Shown piece after piece: positions 50,901-61,240 of a stretch of DNA of 64,000 nt (position 1 is the stretch's first letter; each line of letters opens with the position of its first letter). Below the pieces are notes generated by a model that saw nothing but the letters and a program-made list of their open reading frames with translations, ran no database searches and was not told the origin of the DNA. A program made the translations under genes and the position numbers. The stretch comes from Metopolophium dirhodum (taxonomy: Eukaryota; Arthropoda; Insecta; Hemiptera; Aphididae), in assembly GCF_019925205.1 (NCBI RefSeq), contig NC_083561.1, positions 16,305,217-16,369,216 of the forward strand, written 5' to 3'.

Positions 50901-53790
50901 GTATGAAACGCCACCTACGTTCCCTCCTGCATTATCAGATGACAAGTTCAATTTTTTTTCTTACGAACGATCTTTTATTGATTTCATATATTATAATTAG
51001 TACTATAGCTCCCACCTAAAACATGACTGTATATAATATTATATTGATATAAATTATCGTCCAATAACTATATTATTGGTATTTGTTAGTATAAACGATA
51101 TATAAGAGTCGGGATTAGAACATTATATTCTGATCTGTAGAGTGAGATAAATAGAACTATTAACTAAATAAGGGTACTAAACGTTTTCAACATTTTACTA
51201 TACAGTATTTGAGACAATTGACTCATTGACCTAAAATAAAATAGTTTAAAATCGTTTAGTAACTGCAACTGTAAGAATTAACATAATCGCTTATAATTAT
51301 AACTATACTATTACTTGTTATATTAATAATAAATAACAATAACAAAATACAGTCAAAGAATTTAGAGTATATTTTAAAATTCAAATAGGTTTCATGTGTC
51401 TAAATTTTAAAATAAAAACATAACTTGTAAGAATTTAATCTTTATTAATTATAGATAACGATAAATACTTGTAAAGGAATGTCAAGTACCTAGTTAGAAG
51501 TTTCAACTATTGATACCTATGTTAATGTTTTTATAAGTGGGTACAATTATTATTTAAATTTAAATAAATAAATGATTAAGTTAATTTGTAATACGTAATG
51601 AATCAACATTTTTAAACTTCAAGTAATCTCTAGGCATACATTTTTCTAACCAGCTTATATAATTGTAGTTATATACTATTATAATTTATAAGTAATAAAC
51701 TTGTAGGTAACTTAATTATTTTTGCGTCTACCTGTTGTAATAGCCAATAGGTGTAATTTACATCATTACAGATCGTATCAATGACACCTCCTCGGCCCCT
51801 TGTTCATATTAAAAATACATTTTGTAATAAATAACAATCCTACAAAATTATTTTCTTTTCTTATAGTGTCTGAGTTAAGTTATTTTTATCAAGTACCTGT
51901 TACAAAGAAAAAGCAATTTCTAAGTCATCATAATTATAATAAGTGTGTTATAAATATTATAATCCACGTAGTACCTAATATTGTATTATTTAAGTAAATC
52001 GATGATAGATCTATTTACACTTGTTTACAATTAAGTTTTGTAATAATTGTTAATGTAATTTTTGTATAATATATACTCGTATACTTTTATTTTTCAAATT
52101 TGATATAAAAGCAAATACTTGAAACGTGGTTGGCCCCCGTGTTTTTTCATTTTTCCATTTTTCCATGGAGCTAATGCAGAAATATATAATATATCCCTTC
52201 ATAGACATGTCATTTTAAATATATCGGGTTTTTTTTTTTAATACATATTTAAGCATATTTTTAGGACATAAATACATGACATTTTATGATTTTTAGGGCA
52301 TTAAGTCCCTATTTTTACTCATAGAAATATGATTTTACAGAAATTTAAATGTGAAATGAATTTTTTGTTTTAATTTTTTGGTATATTTTAAATTTCTAAA
52401 ATATTTATCTGAAATTTGTGATGTGTGAAATTGACCCAATAACTTTTTCCTTATAGTTTGTATTAATTTTTTCTACACTCTACATATATAATATGTACCT
52501 ATATTATAATAGATAATACATATAACTTCTAGCAAAGTTTGTACTGTGTGAAAGTAATAAAAACTTATATTTTATAAATGATTTAATTAAAAGTTATGTT
52601 TATAAACTAAAATTATGATGATATATTTGTAATAAAAAAAAGTAATTTTTGTTTGTGATATTGTTATAATTTTAATTATTTCTAAGATCTAAGTGCACAT
52701 GAAACATTGGGTATTTCTATTATTACGTGAAAAATATTATATTATGCTTTTCAATTAAATTATATAGTTCACTTTTTTTTATTTATAAAGCACAAATAAA
52801 TGCATTTGAAACTGGTGTACAATAAGCTTAAAAAAATCGAATAATGAAAAAAAAACACGTTTTTTAAAACTATTGTTCTTTAAAACATTATAAACAATTT
52901 CGTTTGTTGTAGAATTTTTGGAGTACCTAACGCACAATATAATAATATTACTGCGTGTACATCGGATAGTTTTAGACTGTATAGTGTATATCGTAGATGT
53001 CTTTTATAATCAAAATAAAGTTATTTTATTTATGTTCCGTAAATCTCAGTCATGAAAAATAAGTGTCTTCGGTACAATAAAAGTTTGGACAGCCACATAT
53101 TATAACTGAATGAAGAGTATATTATAATCGATTTTCTAGAAAACGGATTGTACTCGTTTTACTTTATTTGCGTAACCTTTTGTATGTGATTAGTTTTAAC
53201 ATCCAATCAGTGATTAAGATGGATCGGTACATACAGCGACAATTTTTATTCCACATAATATATTGTAATAATAAACACGTGTCACTTTGTGATCTTCCAA
53301 TTATAATTAATAAGTACTACCTTATGCTTACATAATATTTACTTTGTTTTATAATTTTATGCGCATAATATTCTTATAATAATAATATAATATCGTGTCG
53401 AAGCTCGTACAAAGTTTACCACACTATAAATAATTATTCAAACTCGTAACGATATTATGTGTCGGTGATACTGCGCGTATAGTTTATCGGTTAAAATAAT
53501 ATTGCCATAAAATGTACTGTATACCCACATTATACGTATTTTACGCCATCGTTGTTTTAAACTATCTCGCTCGTACTAATAATATCATAATATTATAGTC
53601 GTGGCTTCCTTTCGACTAGGATTTTATATGAAAATACCGGACGACAATCGTCCCGGTCATACCGTCAAATTGAAATATTATACTATGTACGTATAGGGCA
53701 TAGGCGTACATCTATAATTATTGCAATTTTGTTTGAACACTAATAACGAATTTGAATTAAACAGTATAATCAGTGGTTGAATTACATGAA
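50901..53790. other. Intronic AT-rich DNA, nothing recognised
   Basis: No gene, RNA or paired repeat can be supported. Confidence 0.5.
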
Positions 53791-53799
53791 AAAAATAAA

Positions 53800-54135
53800 A
53801 AGGGTGTTGCAATTTTGGAGAGGGGCTGGCGAAACGGTCAAAATAAGGAGACACTGATTGCTCGGTAAAAAATTGGCGTGCAAATTCACGCTAATTGAGT
53901 GCTAACTATTGACAAAAAAAAATCCGGAAAATCTTTTTATCAATCTTAGGGGGGGGGGGGGGAGTGAAACGTTTCAACAGCCCCCCCCCCCAAATTTTAT
54001 TTTTTGATTATTTCTCATTAAATAGTATTATTATGCATTATGATAATAGTCTTGAAAATTCATGCTATTTTTTAGTGTAAAAAATATCCGAGATTCCAAT
54101 AACGGTGGGAGGGGGGCTGGTGAAACGGACGTTAC
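53800..54135. repeat. G/C-tract repeat with central palindrome
   Basis: The motif GAGAGGGGCTGGCGAAACGG (about 53818) recurs as GGAGGGGGGCTGGTGAAACGG-type sequence near 54107-54128. Between them a run of 14 G (53949-53962) and a run of 11 C (53981-53991) flank the perfect palindrome TGAAACGTTTCA (53965-53976). The whole would fold into a long hairpin. It probably represents worn or joined ends of a small DNA transposon that contains the GAAACG motif. Confidence 0.6.
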
Positions 54136-54219
54136 AATATATCATGATACACGACTTGGGTGAAAAAAAACGAGTGATATTTTAATAAATACATTTTATC
54201 GTATACTAGCCTGGTATAA

Positions 54220-54620
54220 CGTTGTTACTGGCTATTTATTATAATATTATTATGATAAACATTAGTGTTTCGTTCTGTTGGTTCTGTCGGAGAAGTGATT
54301 TGACATTTTACGCGTTGATTTCGCGAAAACGCCATAGCGGAATCACCGTGCGAGAAGTCTGTGTAGCCACGGTGTCTAGCCAAATGATAATTGAATCATT
54401 TTCCAATTACCGTTCTCCCCCGTTCACCGCCGGCACCGTATACTGCTGCAGTGTAGAACCCTCGGGTTACAACACGATGACAACCACGCCCACTTAGGGG
54501 GGACTCGCAGAGAACACTTGTGCCGGTGACGCCCATCTAATTAAGATTTTTCCAATCGTGTAATATATAATGTAATTCGACGTCAACGGTGGCGGAGGGG
54601 GGGGGGGGGGAGAGCGAATT
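54220..54620. promoter_or_regulatory. GC-enriched patch ~1.3 kb upstream of the coding exon
   Basis: Complex sequence including TTACGCGTTGATTTCGCG, GGAATCACCGTGCGAG, CACCGCCGGCACCG and ATCTAATTAAGATT, ending at a poly-G run (54597-54610). A 91-codon plus frame (54222-54497) lacks motifs and clear splice borders. Because it sits near the first coding exon, it is a candidate enhancer or alternative promoter region. Confidence 0.3.
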
Positions 54621-54926
54621 TTCGAAAAGTCGAAACAAATATATAACGCACTCTGCTGCAGTCTTACTATGGGTACCTAATAGCTGGTGTGCTTGCTATA
54701 GCTTTAGTGGTTTCGACACCACATCACGACGCGTCAATCCCGAGACGTTTACACGCGCATGAATTATGGCCGACTCGTGCGTTTCACCCATGCAAACTCG
54801 GTGAATTTTTTTTTATTCCTGCCAAAGGCGAAACGCTTGCAATATTAAAACAAACAGTAAACGTATACGAACCGCGTGGGGAGCACGTAAAGCACAATGG
54901 ACATTTCAATATTGAATGAGCATGTG

Positions 54927-54936
54927 TATACACATA

Positions 54937-54989
<53 letters not shown>

Positions 54990-54992
54990 AAA
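54927..54992. repeat. (CA)n microsatellite
   Basis: An interrupted then pure CA run of about 20 units (pure part about 54944-54983). Minus-strand frames rich in V and C here are artefacts of the repeat. Confidence 0.97.
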
Positions 54993-55860
54993 CACGATAT
55001 GAACGGCGAACTGCTCACGGAATGGCCAACAATTCCTTTTGTATGAGGAGGGCCTGCGGTCAATTGTATATGGGTGAAGTAGGGTAGGGTGAGGGGGTGT
55101 GAGTGGAAACGAATAAAAAGGAGAAAAAAAAGGCAACCCATAATCCATATAAAATGTATATTGTATATGTATATATTCGTATTCACCCCCACCCGTTAGC
55201 TATATATGCACAGTGGCTTTTGCTGTATATACGGTCGTTTTCTGACACGTCACGGGGGCAAAACACACACGGACAAAACGAAAGCCAATATAATATATAA
55301 AATATGCCGTCCGTAAGGTAATACTGTATCGATTCGTAGTGTATACTATAAGAAACGCATATTATGTATAAATATTTCATTATTATGTCATCGCAGTTGT
55401 TCGTGAATTATTCGTGAGTCGTTCGCACGACAGGAAACCCTATTTAAACGTCATCGGGGGGGTAGGTACCTCTGTGCAAGTATATAATACGTATATATAC
55501 TAATATTTAGGGAAAACAAATAATGTGTCGTGACAACAGCCACTTAAAGAAAATTATATATAAGAGTTATAGGTACCGCACAAACAGTTTAAAAGCCATC
55601 GCGGCGGATGTATTATGTCATCGAAAATCTATTTTCCTACACTGGGCGGCATCCAGTAGCTGGTTCTCGGAAATGCATCGTCGAATCGATCGACAATCGA
55701 CAGGCAGGGACAACATAATATAGTTGTCATCGCACATATACTACCGATATCCGTTTAGGCGTAAACCGACAAATGGGGTGTTGTGCATTGCAGCTGTGGA
55801 AAGCAAACAATAATAATATAGGTTACCTATATATAACAAATGTGAAACTTACAATTTTTC
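54993..55860. other. Region just 5-prime of the coding exon
   Basis: Moderate GC content with short frames on both strands, none convincing. A second 5-prime exon or proximal promoter could lie here: CACGTCACGGGGG (about 55247) and GTTCGTGAATTATTCGTGAG (about 55398) are complex motifs. No TATA or Initiator pair stood out. Confidence 0.3.
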
Positions 55861-55880
55861 TTTTCCTGCAGATTTTTGAG

Positions 55881-56976
55881 ATGGCACGTCAACAACAGTT
55901 CATGGCACTGTGGTTGGTGTTCGCGGTCCTTGTGTACGATAACCATGGTTACGTGTCGAACCGGAGAGGGAAAAACCAGAGACCGGGCGTGCGGAGCTAC
56001 CCTGACGATGACAAGAACGGCGGTGGCGGTGTCGGCGCCGATATAAACGTCTGCGCGCTCGAACAGAAGACCACCATCAACTTGTATTGTTACTGTGACG
56101 ACTCTAAGTCGCACGCGGCCACGTCGGCCGACTGTTGGGTGTTCAACGACGGCGAGCCCCGTGACTCGGCCGTCTGGCGCGAGTTTGGGTCGCAGTCTAA
56201 CGTGACAAAGCTGACGTTCAACGTGCGCGGCACCTCGTCCAAGACGCTGTCGTTCGTGCCCACCGAGGCGCTGGCCCGGATGCCGGAGCTCCGCACGCTG
56301 GAGATCGTGTATGCTGACATCGGAACCGTGCATTCACACGCGTTTGCCAATCTGTCCCGGTTGCAGGACCTCGCCCTGGTCCGGAATAACATCGTGCAGC
56401 TGGCCCGGGACTCGATCGCCTACATGAACGACCTGCGCGTGGTCACGCTCGGTGACAACGCCATCGAGAGCATCAGCAACGACGTGTTCGCCCGGCTTCC
56501 CGCGCTCCGGAAGCTGTACATGGACCGGAACAATATCAGCTACATTGCCGAGGGGGCTTTCGAGCAACTGCGAAAGCTCGAGGAGCTCGACCTGTCCGAC
56601 AACAGGTTGACGGGATCGCTGTCCAGGTACGTGTTTCTCGGATTGGTGTCGGTAAAACGGCTGGACATGCGAGCGAACCACTTGGACCGGGTGGGCCCGG
56701 ATGCATTCGCCGAGCTGGTGTGCCTTGAGGAGCTCGTGCTGGAGGATAACGTCATAAAGGCGATTGACGGCAGGGGATTTTCCGGACTGCCCAGCCTCCA
56801 GCGGCTGATCTTGGCAGAAAACCGATTGACTGCTCTCGATGACCGTACTTTCCATAGTCTCGACAAGCTGAAGTTCATTGACATTAGATACAACAACCTA
56901 CAAACGCTCACGTTCGGCGCCGTGGAACCGATCTTGGAACGGCTCCGGAACTCGTCGTTCTTTTTCCATTTTAAAG
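55881..56976 (+). CDS. Con: Connectin-like leucine-rich-repeat cell-adhesion protein, 5-prime coding exon (partial)
   Basis: This is a secreted or cell-surface LRR protein. The exon runs 55872-56976, from a strong acceptor (TTCTTTTCCTGCAG) to a GTCAGT donor, and ends in phase 1. The start is the ATG nine bases into the exon; the frame stays open further left only because it reads intron. Residues 8-19 form a hydrophobic signal core, with likely cleavage near 23. Residues 28-55 are basic then Gly/Asp-rich linker. C58, C70, C72 and C85 form the N-terminal cap, which includes the ADCWVF segment. One degenerate (108-136) and nine clear LRRs follow (137, 161, 185, 209, 233, 258, 282, 306 and 330), each 24 residues except the fifth (25). 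N-glycosylation sites are N107, N157, N218 and N357. The cap and LRR layout match my memory of insect Connectin, a homophilic adhesion protein of muscles and motor neurons, GPI-anchored in Drosophila. The remaining C-terminal part and any anchor are outside the window. Chaoptin-like or other LRR adhesion proteins are the alternatives. Confidence 0.75.
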
Positions 56977-57434
56977 GTCAGTGTCCGATCATTTGTTTTA
57001 TAACATATGTTTATCACAATTATATGGGTTTCGATTTATTCCCAGTGAATATACATTATACAGGTTCCTGTTCAAACCAATTAATGTGGTTTTTGTAGTA
57101 AGGTTCCAACATAGTTGCGATATGCAGCTGATGATAACATAGTCTATGACAAAGTTCAATGTTGTATATATACACAAATAGGGGTTCCAACAATTTCCAA
57201 CATTGTACCCAAACAGTTTATATAAGATTATGATGTGCACATTTTTAGGATGGTTTAAGATGATTGTTAATAAGTTAGAAAACATAATATCAGTCACCCA
57301 TATTAGTATTCAAAGATATTTTCTTATAGCTATAGGAATATAATGACGATTTCATGCATCTCCACGATGCGACAGCATAGCTCAAAACTCATTGTATTTA
57401 AATATGTAGTATTACCATTCTTAATATGGGTCTA
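56977..57434 (+). other. Start of the next intron
   Basis: It begins with the GTCAGT donor. The composition falls at once to AT-rich. The coding frame runs on by chance to a stop at 57096-57098, which should not be read as protein. No further exon is seen. Confidence 0.7.
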
Positions 57435-58166
57435 GGCCAAAATAGCGAAACAATTTACCGCGAATGTAAAAATCGCGAATCGATAATAGCGTAAATAAAA
57501 ACAGCGGATTTTGAAATAAGCGATCATGCATAATAACGAAACTTAAAATTATATATCATTTTAAATATCTCGCAGGGAAATAATTTTAGGACAAAACCCT
57601 ATGCAGGTAGGTCACAATAATATCGTTATACCTACTGATATCGTCAATATGCTATCTTAATTATTATTTAACTTATACATATACTAATGAGAATAAGAAC
57701 TTCATAAAAGGTATAGCATATAATTTGTCACTGAATGTCTAAATATAATTATATTTAGATTGAATATAATTATTTTATTTAAAATTATTATTATTGCTAC
57801 TATAAATACTTATTATTAGAACTTAACGATATTATAATTATAATGAATGTATTCAAAAAATATATAAGAGACAAATAAACACTAAGTATAATGATTTTTC
57901 ATTTATATTCCATGATCACTCCATATTTTATTGTATGCTTTACTTTTTTAAATTTATTAATCTCATTTATAAACTATTTTTATCCATTTTTTATTCTAAC
58001 AAATATGTTTGATTTTTACACTGTGTCATATAAGCAACCCGACAGACAGATGTTTCTCTTTTCGCTATTATGTATTTTCGCTCTTTTTTACAATTCGCTA
58101 TTTTTATTTACGCTATTATTAATTCGCGATTTTTTCATTCTCGGTAAATGTTTCGCTATTTTGGCC
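57435..58166. mobile_element. 732-bp foldback MITE with >100-bp inverted arms
   Basis: The left arm GGCCAAAATAGCGAAACAAT, then TTACCGCGAATG, ATCGCGAAT and AATAGCGTAAATAAAAA, is matched in reverse complement by the right arm ending TTTCGCTATTTTGGCC. Arms are at least 110 bp and about 85-90 percent identical. The word (A)ATAGCGA/AATAGCGT recurs along both arms, so the arms are themselves built from short repeats. The target duplication is unclear (a TA is possible slightly outside). A 126-codon plus frame (57891-58271) covers the right arm and is not a gene. The superfamily is not identified. Confidence 0.88.
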
Positions 58167-60220
58167 GGATACCATATATATTTTTTTTTTTTAGTTAAGG
58201 CTGTACCTCAGAACACGTTAGTGACTTACGCCACATCAGACCATTACCTATACATATCGTATATATTTTGAAAGTCCAAGTAAAACCTTGTTATTAGTCA
58301 CGTAACATATTGTGAATATTAAGAGTATTACCTATTGTACACTATTATCACATCGTTTTATACATAGGTATACATATTAAATTATACCATTATTATAGTC
58401 GTGTTATGATCCCATAATATATAATTCACGTGTAAGTACTACTGTACTAGATCTACAGTGTTGTTGTGGCCTAATTTAGGTTAATGGTAATTATTAATTA
58501 TAACAACTATGATAAAAATAATAATAATAATTGTTCAATTTGAAATCTGTCGAGGAGTTGATAATTGATCGAATAAGTCTATATTTACGCAGGTATACCA
58601 ATAATATTGTACAGAATATTTAAGATAAAATATTCTTAGTTGATTATTATTAATTAATACGTATTATATTATATAGACGTTGAAGAGGCATTTCATTAAA
58701 CGACGTTCGATGGATGATATATCTTTAATTCAAAATCAATCGATTTTCATTAAACGATTTAAATTTAATTATATTGGATTGGGTAGAATAATTTATTACT
58801 TGGAATTAGAAAAATTGAGTCCACATGATATTTTTCAAGTCGTAATTTATTATTGAGAGCTGATAATTATAAATATAATAATAACATAATACAACTTACA
58901 ACAAAATAATTATTTTTTCTCCCGTATAAAAACCTTTAATTTTCAGATAGATTTCCACAATATATTAGAGTCATAAAGAGTATTATCTATAACTTAATTA
59001 AGTTCTCATATATTTTTATTATTAATTATTACATCAATTTATTATAGCTATAATTTTAATTAATACATTTAATCGTGACCATACTGTAGAAATCAGAGTG
59101 AAAAACTCTCTTTAAAGAACCATTTGAGTTTATTTTCTAACCAATTGAGGAGTTGTACAAAACTTTTATTGCTCCAAAAAGTGTTTTTCGAATATTATAT
59201 ACTTTTATAAACCAATTACGTTTTTTTGAAAAATTTCAAATGCAAAATCTGTTTTCTAGTTATTTAATAATATATTTATTTTTCAATAGACAATATTGAT
59301 TAGTGTAATCGTTTTGTAGGTATGTTTCATTTAGATTGTACAAGGTGTGTTCAGTAAATGTATTGTAAATGATTTAGTTTGCTAAATCTTAAAGTTTCAT
59401 TGGTTGAACTATTCTAAAATAGTATTAAATAACCAAAAAAAAAAATGTAAACGTTAATTTATTTTGTTCGATAATATTGTATTTTGAAGAAAAATATATT
59501 AAATTGTAGCATTTTAAAAATGCCATTGTGAAAATAAATCATAATTGTATATTAACCTAGTACTTTGTAAAAAAAAATGCAGTACCTACCTATGTTAAGT
59601 ATTTATAATACGTAATTAAATTTGATTAATAAATTCTATAATATATTATATCACACTGAAATAATAAATTAGGGTAATATAATAAAATATATACCCACCT
59701 AATAATATTTCGAAATCAAGTTGGATTGAAGATTCGATAGAGAATAGTGTATTTCGTTTATTTTAAATACTTATCAATTAAATTTAAGAATTCGCATTTC
59801 AGAGGTCGTTAGGTGCATTATTATAATTATAGTATAATATATATATTTTTCCTTTCGACAACCACTACAGAAGAAATAAAATATTCCGTTTTTATCGTAC
59901 TACTTTACTGGAAATTATATTATTATAATATTATAAACATATAATATAGATTACTGTTTGGATTATAAGTAATGCAATGCAATGTTGTAACTTGTAATAC
60001 TTTTTTTTCGATTACCTACATAAAAACCAGTGGTGGAGTATAATATTAAATTATTAATCTGCTGTATTATTTTCGGATAACGAAAAAAAAATACAAAAAT
60101 ACAAAAATGTAAATGGATCGTCATTAAGCTGATTGATTTTGTCATCAATATTTATCATGTTTGAAGCCTTATTCGACTTATTCCAGCCATCCGTCATTAG
60201 GACACTTGCAAAAAAAAAAA
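58167..60220. other. Intronic AT-rich DNA, nothing recognised
   Basis: No gene or clear repeat pair. The patch at 59095-59260 (AAAACTCTCTTTAAAGAACC, GCAAAATCTGTTTTCTAG) resembles dispersed repeat sequence, but I cannot assign it. Confidence 0.45.
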
Positions 60221-61240
60221 GGTGTGTCAGATAAAAACGAAAGGTTGATCGTCGATGTGCTGTATTAAATGCCATTACAGAATGATTATGCTGATTAGGA
60301 ACGGTAATTCTTGTAAAGAACAAACGATGCGCGGCTTGTATTTAAACGAGAGTCTAAATAATTGTACGTTGCCAGCTTCCAGTAGTAGGGTTATAATTTT
60401 TCTAACAATTCGTTACAGATTGGGACATATGCGGGATGAGAAAAATAAGTATTTCGTTAGAAATCTCGTCTCATTTAAATTCCGAACGATCCTCCCGGGT
60501 TTTCCAAAGCCCCTTTAAGCATAAAGGAAAAATGTATAAGAAGATTCGTTTGCGTGATATAATCTTTAAACGATGTATAAACTAAAAAAAAAAGCAAAGG
60601 ATTTTTTCTTCTCTATTTCACCGTGCAATATCTTTTTAAAAGATAACCGATTTGGCAGTGATCTTTCCGTTTATGTCTTTGTCCATTTCGCATTTATTTT
60701 CTTTCCTTATACATATTGCAGCAGCTCTCTCGTGTGCCGCTCGGGAATGTGTGCGAGTGACAGCCGGCGTGCCCATGCAACAAATGAACATACTGATTAG
60801 GCGACCTTTGCGCTGACAAAAACCGGGTGATTGCACCCTCACGTCGCCTTTCATCCTCACCAGCACTGTATCCACACTATATCCTTTCTCAGGACTTTCC
60901 GCTTTCATTTCCGTCGCTAGCTCTGCAGTGGCCTTTCTTTCTGCTCTCCGCTACTCGTGGATCTTTTGAACATCCGTCACGCTGTCGGTCAAGGCTTTTA
61001 TTGTATCCATTATATGACCAAAAAGCACTCTAATTTACATTTACTTACTACAGACATCAGCCACGGATCGATCGACATCTGGATCTATTAATGAATTGAA
61101 AATGTCCACTTTACCTGTGAACCACGATTTAATGAGTATTTGTACGGTAAACGCGCTCGACTGTTCAATTGCCCGAGCGATACGCTGTGGTTTTCATTTA
61201 TTGCATTCAGTACGGACCGGGTTATAGGTTGAGAATCACG
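60221..61240. promoter_or_regulatory. GC-enriched intronic patch with hairpin
   Basis: About 1 kb of complex sequence, GC-richer than its surroundings, with frames of 65-90 codons on both strands but no LRR, C-terminal cap or other recognisable domain. It contains a nested inverted structure at 60800-60848 (GGCGAC...GTCGCC enclosing GGGTG-ATTG-CACCC). Candidate regulatory element of the adhesion gene, or a small unrecognised exon; GTTACAG near 60417 is acceptor-like. Confidence 0.3.

Larger units (their letters stand above)
8817..55871 (+). other. Inferred giant first intron (~47 kb)
   Basis: It is bounded by GTGAGT at 8817 and a strong pyrimidine-rich acceptor (TTTTTCTTTTCCTGCAG) ending at 55871. 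Nearly all of the interior is AT-rich non-coding sequence, repeats and microsatellites, plus one antisense gene candidate. Very long 5-prime introns are common in insect developmental and adhesion genes and often hold enhancers. Additional small exons or alternative promoters inside it cannot be excluded without transcript data. Confidence 0.45.

Noticed and set aside
54784..55192. Val/Cys-rich minus frames
   Set aside because: They are translations of the (CA)n microsatellite.
55773..55880. In-frame upstream ATG at 55773 extending the LRR protein by 36 residues
   Set aside because: The extension reads through intron and the pyrimidine tract before a strong CAG acceptor at 55871. The ATG at 55881 is followed by a proper signal peptide.
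55827..56911. Long minus-strand frames opposite the LRR exon (100-173 codons)
   Set aside because: They are shadows of a GC-rich coding exon. The plus frame has the LRR pattern; the minus frames have no motif.
57891..58271. 126-codon plus frame
   Set aside because: It covers the right arm of the foldback element and adjacent AT-rich DNA; composition is Phe/Ile/Tyr-driven.
60255..60518. 87-codon plus frame after an acceptor-like GTTACAG as the next exon of the LRR gene
   Set aside because: No LRR or Cys-rich C-terminal cap, and the frame does not continue the phase-1 junction with family-like residues.
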